Assembly (NCBI RefSeq): GCF_035975855.1
Contig: NZ_CP109055.1
Location: forward strand, 8,370,001-8,434,000
DNA: 64,000 nucleotides
Direction of reading: 5' to 3'
Source: Streptomyces sp. NBC_01304
Lineage (GTDB): Bacteria > Actinomycetota > Actinomycetes > Streptomycetales > Streptomycetaceae
Shown here piece after piece: positions 16,143-24,221 of the stretch. Below the pieces are notes generated by a model. The model did not search any database and was not told the DNA's origin. It saw only the letters and a list, made by a program, of their open reading frames with translations. A program made the position numbers and the translations under genes. Numbering within the stretch: the first letter of the stretch is position 1; every line of letters starts with the position of its first letter.

Positions 16143-17042
16143 ATGCCGCCGAATCTGCCCGATGTAGTGCTGTGGTCGATACCCGCATTCGTGCTGCTCA
16201 CCGTCATAGAGATCGTGAGCGTGCGCCTGCATCCCGACGAGGATGCCGCCGGGTACGAGACCAAGGACGCCGCCACCAGCATCGGCATGGGGCTCGGCAG
16301 TCTCGCCTTCGATCTGCTGTGGAAGATCCCGATCGTCGCGATCTACACCGCGATCTACGAGCTGACACCGCTGAGCGTGCCCGTCCTGTGGTGGACGATC
16401 CCGCTGATGCTGCTCGCGCAGGACTTCTTCTACTACTGGTCGCACCGCGGACACCACGTCATCCGGATCCTGTGGGCCTGCCACGTCGTGCACCACTCCA
16501 GCCGGAAGTTCAACCTCTCCACCGCACTGCGGCAGCCCTGGACGAGCCTCACGGTCTGGCCGTTCTACGTCCCGCTGATCGCGCTCGGCGTGCACCCGGC
16601 CGCGCTCGCGTTCTGCTCCTCGGCGAACCTCGTGTACCAGTTCTGGATCCACACCGAGCGCATCGACAAGCTGCCGCGCGCCTTCGAGTTCGTCTTCAAC
16701 ACCCCCTCGCACCACCGGGTGCACCACGCCTCGCAGGGCGGCTATCTGGACCGCAACTTCGGAGGCATCCTCATCGTCTGGGACCGCCTGTTCCGGTCCT
16801 TCGTGCCCGAGGTCGAGCGGCCCGTCTTCGGGCTCACCAAGAACATCGAGACGTACAACCCGATCAAGGTCGCCACCCACGAGTACGTCGCCATCGCCAA
16901 GGACCTGAAGGCGGCGGAGAGTTGGCGCGAGCGGGCGGGTCGGGTCTTCCGCGGGCCCGGCTGGTCGCCGAAGCCGGCGCTGCCGGTGCAGGCGGAGGCG
17001 CAGGACCGGGCGCCGGACCCCGTGACCGAAGGCGCGGCGTGA
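16143..17042 (+). CDS. Sterol desaturase/fatty acid hydroxylase family membrane protein
   Basis: 299 residues. It carries the three histidine boxes of the di-iron membrane hydroxylases: HRGHH, HVVHHSS and HRVHHAS, set among four or more membrane helices. Such enzymes hydroxylate or desaturate lipids (sterols, carotenoids, fatty acids). The C-terminal 50 residues are charged and probably cytoplasmic. The stop overlaps the next start by 4 bp, coupling it to a lysoplasmalogenase-like membrane protein and suggesting a shared role in ether or alkenyl lipid metabolism (inference). Confidence 0.88.
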   Translation: MPPNLPDVVLWSIPAFVLLTVIEIVSVRLHPDEDAAGYETKDAATSIGMGLGSLAFDLLWKIPIVAIYTAIYELTPLSVPVLWWTIPLMLLAQDFFYYWSHRGHHVIRILWACHVVHHSSRKFNLSTALRQPWTSLTVWPFYVPLIALGVHPAALAFCSSANLVYQFWIHTERIDKLPRAFEFVFNTPSHHRVHHASQGGYLDRNFGGILIVWDRLFRSFVPEVERPVFGLTKNIETYNPIKVATHEYVAIAKDLKAAESWRERAGRVFRGPGWSPKPALPVQAEAQDRAPDPVTEGAA

Positions 17043-17710
17043 CCCGCACCGAACGACTGCTCCTCGCCGCCTTCGGCCTCGCCGCCGTCGGGGACCTCGG
17101 CTCGCTGCTCGCCGGCGCCGACCTCGGTCACACCCTCTGCAAGCCACTGCTGATGCCGCTGCTCGCCGCGTACGTCGCCGTGCGCGGCGGGCCCCGACTC
17201 CTGGTCGTTGCCCTGCTGTTCGGCTGGGGCGGGGACACCCTGCTGCTCTTCGACGCCGATCCGGCGTTCCTGGCCGGGATGGGGTCGTTCGCGGCCGGGC
17301 ACGTCTGCTATCTGGTGCTTTTCGCCCGCCATGGGCAGGCACGCGCGCGTGCAGGGCTTTTCGGGGCCGCGTACGCCGTCGCGCTCGTCGGCACCGTGGC
17401 GCTGCTCTGGTCCGACCTGCCGGCGGAGCTGCGCGTCCCCGTCGCCGGGTACAGCCTGCTGCTCACCACGATGGCGTTCCGCTCCCTGCGGGTCGGGCTC
17501 GTGGGAGGGATCGGCGGGGCGCTCTTCCTGCTCTCGGACACCCTCATCGCCACCGGGATCGCCGAGTGGCCGCAGCTGCCCCGGCCGGATTTCTGGATCA
17601 TGCTCACGTACGTGGCCGCGCAGGTGCTCCTCGCCCACGGGGTGCGGGGCTCGGCCCTGGCGTGCGAGCCCGCCGAGCAGGCGTACGGTGAAGGGCGTAC
17701 CACCGTCTGA
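17039..17710 (+). CDS. Lysoplasmalogenase family (YhhN/TMEM86-like) membrane protein
   Basis: 223 residues from GTG 17039, coupled to the gene before. Seven to eight hydrophobic helices, with the family motifs KPLLMPLLAAYV, WGGDTLLLF, GSFAAGHVCYLVLF and LSDTLIA; the two aspartates in these motifs are the conserved polar residues of YhhN proteins. Eukaryotic relatives hydrolyse lysoplasmalogens. Placed directly after a lipid hydroxylase-like gene, so a membrane lipid substrate is plausible. Confidence 0.85.
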   Translation: MTRTERLLLAAFGLAAVGDLGSLLAGADLGHTLCKPLLMPLLAAYVAVRGGPRLLVVALLFGWGGDTLLLFDADPAFLAGMGSFAAGHVCYLVLFARHGQARARAGLFGAAYAVALVGTVALLWSDLPAELRVPVAGYSLLLTTMAFRSLRVGLVGGIGGALFLLSDTLIATGIAEWPQLPRPDFWIMLTYVAAQVLLAHGVRGSALACEPAEQAYGEGRTTV

Positions 17711-17731
17711 CCTGCTGAGGAAACCTCTGTC

Positions 17732-18775
17732 ATGCGCGCCACCACCATCCACGCCCCCTTCGACATGCGCGTGGAGGACGTGCCGGACCCGAAGATCCAG
17801 CAGCCCACCGACGCCGTCCTGCGCGTCCTGCGTGCCTGCATCTGCGGCAGCGACCTGTGGGCGTACCGCGGCGAGGCGGCCCGCGAGAAGGGGCAGCGGA
17901 TCGGGCACGAGTTCCTCGGCATCGTCGAGGAGACCGGCTCGGAGGTCGGCGGGCTCAAGGCCGGTGACCTGGTCGTGGCGCCCTTCATGTGGTCGGACGG
18001 CACGTGCGACTACTGCACGGAGGGGCTGACCACCTCCTGTGTGCACGGCGGGTTCTGGGGCTCGGTCGGGCACGACGGCGGCCAGGGCGAGGCGGTGCGA
18101 GTGCCGCACGCCGACGGAACCCTGGTGAAGCTCCCGGCCGATGCCGCGGGCGACGACCACCTGCTGACCGCGCTGCTCGCGCTCTCCGACGTCATGGGCA
18201 CCGGGCACCACGCGGCGCTCGGCGCGGGCGCCGGCAAGGGCAAGACGGTCGCGGTCGTCGGTGACGGTGCGGTGGGTCTGTGCGGCGTTCTCGCGGCCCG
18301 GCGACTGGGCGCAGAGCGGATCATCGCGCTCGGCCGCCATGAGGTGCGTACGGACATCGCCAAGCGCTTCGGTGCCACCGACGTGGTCGCCGAGCGCGGA
18401 GAGGCCGCCGAGGCCGCGATCCGGGAGCTCACCGGCGGGCAGGGCTGCCACTCCGTCATCGAGGCGGTCGGCACCGAGCAGTCCATGCGGACGGCCGTGA
18501 ACATCACGCGCGACGGCGGCGCCATCGGCTTCGTCGGCGTCCCGCACGGCAGCGGCACCGGGCTCGACCTGAGCGTCATGTTCGACCGGAACATCGCGCT
18601 GCGCGGCGGCGTCGCCCCGGTGCGGACGTACATTCCGGAGCTGCTGCCCGACGTGCTCGACGGCCGCCTCGACCCCTCGCCCGTCTTCGACCTGACCGTC
18701 GGGCTCGACGGAGTGCCGGACGGCTACAAGGCGATGGACGAGCGCACCGCGCTCAAGGTCCTGGTCAAGCCCTGA
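17732..18775 (+). CDS. Zinc-dependent alcohol dehydrogenase family protein
   Basis: 347 residues, ATG 17732. Medium-chain dehydrogenase: catalytic zinc ligands in CICGSDLW (Cys) and GHEFLG (His/Glu), a Cys-rich loop CDYCTEGLTTSC replacing the usual four-Cys structural zinc site with three Cys, and a Rossmann motif VVGDGAVGLCGVLAA. The later segment GFVGVPHGSG is typical of glutathione-independent formaldehyde or threonine dehydrogenase relatives. It starts 21 bp after the preceding stop and may be cotranscribed. Substrate not determined. Confidence 0.88.
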   Translation: MRATTIHAPFDMRVEDVPDPKIQQPTDAVLRVLRACICGSDLWAYRGEAAREKGQRIGHEFLGIVEETGSEVGGLKAGDLVVAPFMWSDGTCDYCTEGLTTSCVHGGFWGSVGHDGGQGEAVRVPHADGTLVKLPADAAGDDHLLTALLALSDVMGTGHHAALGAGAGKGKTVAVVGDGAVGLCGVLAARRLGAERIIALGRHEVRTDIAKRFGATDVVAERGEAAEAAIRELTGGQGCHSVIEAVGTEQSMRTAVNITRDGGAIGFVGVPHGSGTGLDLSVMFDRNIALRGGVAPVRTYIPELLPDVLDGRLDPSPVFDLTVGLDGVPDGYKAMDERTALKVLVKP

Positions 18776-18788
18776 CATCGAGTGGGGC

Positions 18789-19820
18789 TCAGCCCCACAG
18801 CGGCCGTGCCCACCAGATCGGTGCGGGCACGGCCGTGAGCAGGGCCGACACCGCGACGACCACACCCAGGGCCACGACCTCGGCGCGCGCCGGCACCAGC
18901 GCGGCCCACGGGGCGCCCTCGCGCACCCGGCGCAGCCGGATCCGCGAGATCAGCGCGAGCGCCGCGACGACGGCGACGAGCAGCAGTTTGGCGACAAGTA
19001 CACGGCCATAGGCGGTCGTGAACACCGATTCGAGCGGCAGCTTCCGCAACGTCGAGCAGATGCCGGACGCGGTGATCGCCGCGAACAGAAGCGCGGCCAC
19101 GCGCGCGTAGCGGCCAAGCAGCGCGGCGGCCGCATCGGGCCAGGGCCGCCATACCCACATCGTGCGCAGCACCTGGAGCAGCCCTCCGGCCCACAGCGCG
19201 GCGCAGGTCAGATGGACCAGGGTCAGCACGCTGCCGACCAGCGGGTCCTCCTCGGGGCCGACCGCGGGATGGGCCCGCAGCGCCTCGGCGACGATGACCG
19301 CGGCGAGCGGGAGCGCGGCGGTGCCCGGGCGGCGTGACTGGGCGCAGAACCCGGCGGCGATGAACGCATTGATCTCGAGGAGCGCGAGCCGTCCGTCGGT
19401 CGTCTGGTAGAGCCGGCCCGGGCGGATCTCGGCGAGGCCGTCCGGCACCCAGTTGCCGTTGGCCACGATGAGCGCGAGCCCCACGGCCGCGGCGGCCCCC
19501 GCGCAGGCCGCGACGAGAGCCCAGCCGGCCGGCCGCTGCGCCGGCGCGTCCGGCACCCGCCGGGCCAGCCATCCGCCGGCCGCCTGGCCCACCAGGACGC
19601 ACAGCGCCCCGAACGTCACGGTCCGCAGCAGCGTGATCAGACCGACGCCGGGGGCGGCCACCTCGCCCGTGCCGTCGAGGGCTGTCGACGGCCCGAGGAG
19701 CGGCACGAGCGCGGCCGCCAGGATCAGCACCAGGACGGCCGACGCCCGCCACAGAGCGGCCCGCCTGGCGCCGTCAGGGGCGTCCGGTGAACTCGCAACA
19801 GATGGGCGGGATACGCTCAT
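18789..19820 (-). CDS. CopD family copper resistance membrane protein
   Basis: 343 residues with about eight hydrophobic helices. The central part TLVHLTCAALWAGGLLQVL contains the conserved His and Trp of the CopD domain, and SGICSTLRKLPLESVFTTAYGRVL followed by KLLLVAVVAALA is the classic CopD C-terminal signature. CopD proteins move or handle copper across the inner membrane, often with CopC. No CopC domain is fused or adjacent. The convergent dehydrogenase gene ends 13 bp away. Confidence 0.87.
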   Translation of the reverse strand: MSVSRPSVASSPDAPDGARRAALWRASAVLVLILAAALVPLLGPSTALDGTGEVAAPGVGLITLLRTVTFGALCVLVGQAAGGWLARRVPDAPAQRPAGWALVAACAGAAAAVGLALIVANGNWVPDGLAEIRPGRLYQTTDGRLALLEINAFIAAGFCAQSRRPGTAALPLAAVIVAEALRAHPAVGPEEDPLVGSVLTLVHLTCAALWAGGLLQVLRTMWVWRPWPDAAAALLGRYARVAALLFAAITASGICSTLRKLPLESVFTTAYGRVLVAKLLLVAVVAALALISRIRLRRVREGAPWAALVPARAEVVALGVVVAVSALLTAVPAPIWWARPLWG

Positions 19821-19972
19821 TGACCGAGCTTGACCGGAATGGACAGGTCCAGCAAGCCTCGGCCGTCCACTGGGACGACTCGAAGACGCATGTGTGCTGC
19901 ATTTCGGCGACGTATGACCGAGTGCGCGGTCATGAGAGGTGCACCTGCTCCCTCTGCATGCTCAGACGCTCC

Positions 19973-21343
19973 CTACGCGCGCCATTGCGGGCGATCCGAG
20001 CCCCACCGGCCGGGCGGGGTCGACCAGTTCCCGGGCCCGCCCTCGAAGGCCACGGGCGGCAGCGCGTGACGCAGCCGCCCGAGCGGGCTGTCCGTGTCCG
20101 TCAGGTACTTCTCCGGGTCGTACGTTGCCGTGGACGCCGTGGACGCCGTGGACGCCGTGCCCTCGCGGTCCAGCCCGGTCAGCCAGTGCGCGGTCCGGGC
20201 GAGCGCGGCGCCGATGTGCCGGGTGCCGCCCTGGGCGCGTTGCTCGGTGAGGGCCCGCAGCACGGCCGCCGCCACCAGATAGCCGGTCCCGTGATCGAGC
20301 GCCTGCGCGGGCAGCGCGCCGGGCCGGTCGCTGTCACCTGCGATGTCCCCTTCGGTCGCCGCGATGCCCGTGGCCACCTGCACCAGGCTGTCGAAGCCCC
20401 GGCGCCCGGCCCACGGCCCCTCCTCGCCCCACGCCGACACCTGGGCGACCACCAGACCGGGCCGGCGCTCGGCCAGCGCCTCGGGGGAGAGGCCGAAGCG
20501 GTCGAGCGCGCCCGGACGGTAGCCGGTGACGACGACATCGGCGCCGGCCAGGAGCTCCTCGAAGGTGGCGTGGTCGGCCGGCCGGCCCAGATCGAGCAGG
20601 GTCGACCGCTTCCCGAAGCCGGTGTCCGCGTGCTGGTCGGCGAGCTCGGGCAGACCGGGCGCGTCGATGCGCAGCACATCGGCCCCGAGCAGGGCGAGCG
20701 TGCGGGTCGCGACCGGGCCCGCGAGCACGCGCGTGAGGTCGAGCACGCGAAAACGGCCGCCACGCGCGCGTGCCGGCCCTTCGTCGAGCCGGTCCACGGC
20801 CAGCAGGGGCCGGGCGGCGACCACCGCGCCCTGCTCGTGCGCGGCCCACTCCTCGGGCGTGCGCAGCGCGACGGCCAGGCCTCCGGCGGCGTACACCGCG
20901 TCCTCCACCGCGAGCGCCGGGCGCCGGGCCAGCTCCGCCTCGACCTCGGTCTCGGGAACGCCGAGCGCGGCGAGCAACGCCGCCCGGTGGTGCGGGTAGT
21001 TGGCATGCGTACGCACCCAGCCGTCGGCCGTGCGCCAAAAGCGCGACAAGGGGGCGAAGTTCTCGGGCGCGCGCCCGTCCACGCGCAGATGCCGCTCGCT
21101 GACGAAGGCCGTGGCGACGGCTCCGTCGTCGACCCGGACCCCCGGCACCGGGCCCCCGTCGGCCGCGAACTCGGCGGCCGCCAGCGAGCAGACCGTCACG
21201 CACGCGCGTGCCGCCTCGAGTACGGGGAGCCGGGACGGCAGCAGGCCCTGCGGGCCGTCGTACGTCACCCGGGACAGCAGGGCGGGATCGCCACCCAACG
21301 CGGCCCAGATCGGCGCCGCGGCACGGGAGTTCACAAGATTCAT
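19973..21343 (-). CDS. CaiB/BaiF family CoA transferase
   Basis: 456 residues from ATG 21343. Family III CoA transferase: VLDLTRVLAGPVATRTLALL and GADVLRIDAPG form the nucleotide-fold core, followed by KRSTLLDL and GRRGFDSLVQVATGIA. The catalytic Asp expected near DQHADTGFGK is present as one of two Asp. These enzymes move CoA between carboxylic acids without a covalent ping-pong intermediate. The C-terminal region contains a three-unit STA repeat from a 9-bp DNA repeat (20127-20158). No obvious pathway partners flank it. Confidence 0.87.
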   Translation of the reverse strand: MNLVNSRAAAPIWAALGGDPALLSRVTYDGPQGLLPSRLPVLEAARACVTVCSLAAAEFAADGGPVPGVRVDDGAVATAFVSERHLRVDGRAPENFAPLSRFWRTADGWVRTHANYPHHRAALLAALGVPETEVEAELARRPALAVEDAVYAAGGLAVALRTPEEWAAHEQGAVVAARPLLAVDRLDEGPARARGGRFRVLDLTRVLAGPVATRTLALLGADVLRIDAPGLPELADQHADTGFGKRSTLLDLGRPADHATFEELLAGADVVVTGYRPGALDRFGLSPEALAERRPGLVVAQVSAWGEEGPWAGRRGFDSLVQVATGIAATEGDIAGDSDRPGALPAQALDHGTGYLVAAAVLRALTEQRAQGGTRHIGAALARTAHWLTGLDREGTASTASTASTATYDPEKYLTDTDSPLGRLRHALPPVAFEGGPGNWSTPPGRWGSDRPQWRA

Positions 21344-21347
21344 GCGC

Positions 21348-21869
21348 CTAGCCTGCACCCTGGACCGGCTGCCTCGCGCACTGGGGCGGGCGGAGCAGCT
21401 TCACCTCACGCCGTATGTCGTACGGCGTGTCCGGGTGCAGCTCCCAGCCGTGCGCGGCGGCCGCGTGCGCCACGTAACCCGCGCCCACCGCGCGGTACTT
21501 GCGCAGCGGTACGTCGATTTCCCTGGTCTTGGGGTCGGCGGCCTGCTTGGACGCCGTCAGTCGATGGTCGACGCGCGCCCGGTAGAACGCGGTGTCCCCC
21601 TCGTGCCGCAGCTCCGGCAGGGTCACGAACCAGCGCGGCCACGGCGGGCAGACCTTGAACAGCAGGTCGATCAGCTTCATCAGGCCCGCCTCCACGCCGG
21701 GTATCCAGCTGATCAGTTCGAGCACGAAGCCCAGCGCGACGACCGCCAGCAGGAGGACCGTGAACAGGGCCCAGTGCACCGGCGCGTACACCGTGGTGAG
21801 CAGGAACTGGAGCCACAGCCGACCGGGTCCCCGGACGGGCAGCGGATCCCAGGACGGGTCGCGGTACAT
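21348..21869 (-). CDS. Conserved membrane-anchored protein of unknown function
   Basis: 173 residues from ATG 21869, preceded by GGGGGAATCAGC. One or two hydrophobic segments (about 18-50) follow a short basic N-terminus; the rest (PELRHEGDTAFYRARVDHRL and a basic C-terminus) is soluble. I do not recognise a family. It ends 5 bp before the CoA transferase start on the same strand, so it is probably cotranscribed with it. Four degenerate 12-bp direct repeats (21882-21929) sit just upstream of its ribosome site. Confidence 0.72.
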   Translation of the reverse strand: MYRDPSWDPLPVRGPGRLWLQFLLTTVYAPVHWALFTVLLLAVVALGFVLELISWIPGVEAGLMKLIDLLFKVCPPWPRWFVTLPELRHEGDTAFYRARVDHRLTASKQAADPKTREIDVPLRKYRAVGAGYVAHAAAAHGWELHPDTPYDIRREVKLLRPPQCARQPVQGAG

Positions 21870-21881
21870 GCTGATTCCCCC

Positions 21882-21929
21882 GGACAGGACTTCGGACAGG
21901 ACTTCGGGCAGGGCTTCGGACGGGACTCG
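21882..21929. repeat. Four degenerate 12-bp tandem repeats (GGACAGGACTTC)
   Basis: Units at 21882-21893 and 21894-21905 are identical, 21906-21917 differs at two bases and 21918-21929 is more diverged. They lie between the terminator of the subtilase gene and the start of the downstream minus-strand gene. No function is evident. Confidence 0.8.
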
Positions 21930-21941
21930 GGAAGACGAACA

Positions 21942-21972
21942 CGGGCCGCCCCTCGCTGGACAGGGCGGCCCG
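21942..21972 (-). terminator. Terminator hairpin after the subtilase gene
   Basis: CGGGCCGCCC (21942-21951) pairs with GGGCGGCCCG (21963-21972) around an 11-nt loop, 18 bp downstream of the subtilase stop on the minus strand. A weak TGTTCGTCTTC tract follows. Confidence 0.75.
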
Positions 21973-21989
21973 TGCATCGTGCCATTGCG

Positions 21990-23525
21990 TTACTTGCGGA
22001 CCGCGTCCAGGGCGTTCACGACACCGAAGCCGTAGAAGCCGTTGATCCGCTTGCCGCCCTTGCACCACGCGTCCACGACGCCGTCGCCGTCACCGTCGTA
22101 CGGCTCGGTCGGGCAACCGGGGTTGTCCGCCTGCGCCTTGAGCAGCGCCTGCAGCATGGCCGGGCTGGCCTTCGGGTACGTGGACTTCAGCAGCGCGGCC
22201 ACACCGGCGGCGTGCGGGGACGCCATCGAAGTGCCCTGCAGGTAGCCGTACTTGCCCTCCGGCATGGTGGACAGGATCCGCCCGTTCTTCGACGGGGTGT
22301 CCGGGATCTGGTACTTGTCGCCGCCCGGGGCCGCGATGTCGATGACACCGTTCCCGTACGTCGAGTAGTACGACTTGGCGCCCTTGACGCCCGTCGCGCT
22401 CACCGTGACGACACCCGGCAGCTGGGTCGGGACGTCGAAGCACTTGTGCGGGTCGATCGTCCGCGTGACGGGCGTCTCGACGTCGTCCGGGCTCGAGTCG
22501 TCCACGATCGCGTCCGAGTCGAGGTCGTGGTTGGAGTTGCCCGCCGAGGCGAGGTTCAGAGTGCCCTTGCTCTTGGCGTACAGCTGGGCCCTGTTGACCG
22601 CGTCGACGATGGCCTTCTGGTCCGGGTCGTCGAGGCAGTTGTACAGCCACGGGTCCACGTAGTAGCTGTTGTTGGTGATCTCGATGCCCTTGTCGGCCGC
22701 GAACACGAAGGCGCAGACCACGCTCTCCGGGTAGAAGAGGCCGTCCTTCGGGTCGCTCACCTTGATCCCGGCAACCTTCACGCCGGGTGCCACACCGGCG
22801 ACGCCGATGTTGTTGCGCGCCGCCGCGATCTCGCCCGCCACGTGGGTGCCGTGGTAGTCCTCCACGGTGTACGGACGCCAGGCCCCCGGGGAGGTGTCCG
22901 GCGTGCCGCCCACGCAGTTGGCGGACTGCGCCGCCGAGAAGTTGGGCGCCAGGTCCGGGTGGGTGTCGTCGACACCGGTGTCGATCACGCCGACGGTGAC
23001 CTTGGAACTGCCCGGGTTGATCTTCGCTGCCTTGTCGGCACCGATCGCCCGCAGGTCCCACTGGTCGGCTTCCATCGGCTCGGCGTCGCCCGCGGCCGAC
23101 TTGGTGCTCACGGCCGGCGCGTCCACCATCTGGGGCGCGCCGACCTCGGTGGTGCCCGCCGCCTTCAGCGGCGCGGTGTGGGTCGCACCCGCGGACTGCA
23201 CACCCTTGACGGCGCGCAGCTGCGGGCCGAACGACGGGTTCGCCGACTTGACGATGATCACGCCTATTCGGTCGTACGCGGCCACTATGGAGCCGTCGGC
23301 CTTGGCTATCGCCTTCTTCACGGCCTGGAGCGTCTTGTGGTCCGTCTTGGTGTTGACCGCGTAGACGAACGTGCCCTCGGCGGCCGCGGCAGCGGAGGCC
23401 GGTGCGGCCTGCTGCGGAGCGGCGTTCGCGGCGCCCGGGAGCAGACCCAGGGCGGCCGTCGACAGAGCCAGCGCCAGACCGACCGGCGCGGCGAGGCGAC
23501 GGTGTCTGGAGCGCAGATGAGTCAT
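21990..23525 (-). CDS. Secreted S8 family serine peptidase (subtilase)
   Basis: 511 residues, ATG 23525 with GGAGATCCC upstream. Signal peptide (basic HLRSRHRRL, hydrophobic core, AANAA cleavage region near residue 37), an inhibitor-like propeptide, then the catalytic domain: VGVIDTGVDDTHPDL (Asp), YHGTHVAGEIAA (His), ASAGNSNH (oxyanion Asn) and GTSMASPHAAGVAAL (Ser). The triad is complete. Several Cys (NCVGG, YNCLDD, KCFD, NPGCPT, DAWCKG) suggest disulfides. An extracellular protease. Its leader carries a hairpin and U-tract (23546-23586). Confidence 0.92.
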   Translation of the reverse strand: MTHLRSRHRRLAAPVGLALALSTAALGLLPGAANAAPQQAAPASAAAAAEGTFVYAVNTKTDHKTLQAVKKAIAKADGSIVAAYDRIGVIIVKSANPSFGPQLRAVKGVQSAGATHTAPLKAAGTTEVGAPQMVDAPAVSTKSAAGDAEPMEADQWDLRAIGADKAAKINPGSSKVTVGVIDTGVDDTHPDLAPNFSAAQSANCVGGTPDTSPGAWRPYTVEDYHGTHVAGEIAAARNNIGVAGVAPGVKVAGIKVSDPKDGLFYPESVVCAFVFAADKGIEITNNSYYVDPWLYNCLDDPDQKAIVDAVNRAQLYAKSKGTLNLASAGNSNHDLDSDAIVDDSSPDDVETPVTRTIDPHKCFDVPTQLPGVVTVSATGVKGAKSYYSTYGNGVIDIAAPGGDKYQIPDTPSKNGRILSTMPEGKYGYLQGTSMASPHAAGVAALLKSTYPKASPAMLQALLKAQADNPGCPTEPYDGDGDGVVDAWCKGGKRINGFYGFGVVNALDAVRK

Positions 23526-23545
23526 GGGATCTCCAACTTCATCCG

Positions 23546-23586
23546 TAAAAAAACCAAAAGGGCCCGAACACAAGTCGTGCCCGGGC
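23546..23586 (-). promoter_or_regulatory. Terminator-like hairpin and U-tract in the subtilase 5' leader (candidate attenuator)
   Basis: On the minus strand GCCCGGGCAC (23586-23577) pairs with GTGTTCGGGC (23571-23562) around a 5-nt loop; two of the ten pairs are G-U. After CCC the RNA continues TTTTGGTTTTTTT (to 23546), ending about 10 bases before the ribosome site. The shape is that of an intrinsic terminator, but it lies upstream of the gene and the neighbour gene is divergent. Confidence 0.6.
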
Positions 23587-23747
23587 GGAACGTCGCGGAA
23601 CTTCGCGGACATGCTGCCAAGTTCCCGCCGAAACTAGCGCTGAAGATCCCTGACCGGCAATGACTTCCGGCTAAAAGGTGGGGCGTTGGGCGGAACGTGC
23701 GCGCCGCCGTGCGGTTGCAAGGGGGAGAAGCAAGCATCAGCCCCCTG

Positions 23748-23795
23748 TTGGATCACGTACCCGAGGGCCTAGCATCACCCCGACTCACGTGATCC
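23748..23795 (+). promoter_or_regulatory. Promoter of the DUF485-actP operon with flanking inverted half-sites
   Basis: -35 TTGGAT (23748-23753) and -10 TAGCAT (23770-23775) with a 16-bp spacer. The 9-mer GGATCACGT (23750-23758) overlaps the -35 and its exact reverse complement ACGTGATCC lies at 23787-23795 just past the expected transcription start. Two inverted sites around a promoter fit a dimeric regulator; which one is not known. Confidence 0.55.
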
Positions 23796-23852
23796 CCGTC
23801 ACTGTGAGGTCGCATGTCAAACACCGCCACACCTGTGTCCCTAGGAGATTCC

Positions 23853-24221
23853 GTGGCCACCGATGTACCACCCCCGTCGAAGGGCGGTTCCGACGGCGCT
23901 CGAGCGATGCCGTCGACGGAAGCGTTCCTCGAGGTGCAGGAGAGCCCTGAATTCGGCGAACTGCGCCGTGCGCACCGCTCCTTCGCCTTCCCGCTGACCA
24001 TCGCGTTCATCACCTGGTACCTGCTGTACGTGCTGCTGTCCAACTACGCGGGCGGCTTCATGGGCACGAAGCTGTTCGGCAACATCAACGTCGCCTTCGT
24101 CTTCGGCATCCTGCAGTTCGTCACGACGTTCCTCATCGCCTGGCTCTACTCGCGGCACGCCGCGGCCAAGCTCGACCCCAAGGCCGAGGCGATCAAGTCC
24201 CGTATGGAGGCCGAAGCATGA
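23853..24221 (+). CDS. DUF485 domain membrane protein
   Basis: 122 residues from GTG 23853, chosen because AGGAG lies 5-6 bases upstream; ATG 23814 in the same frame would add 13 residues. DUF485 proteins (YjcH type) have two membrane helices, here about residues 50-72 (FPLTIAFITWYLLYVLLSNY) and 83-105, and are encoded with the acetate permease ActP, as here (4-bp overlap with the next gene). They probably stabilise or regulate the transporter. Confidence 0.88.
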   Translation: MATDVPPPSKGGSDGARAMPSTEAFLEVQESPEFGELRRAHRSFAFPLTIAFITWYLLYVLLSNYAGGFMGTKLFGNINVAFVFGILQFVTTFLIAWLYSRHAAAKLDPKAEAIKSRMEAEA

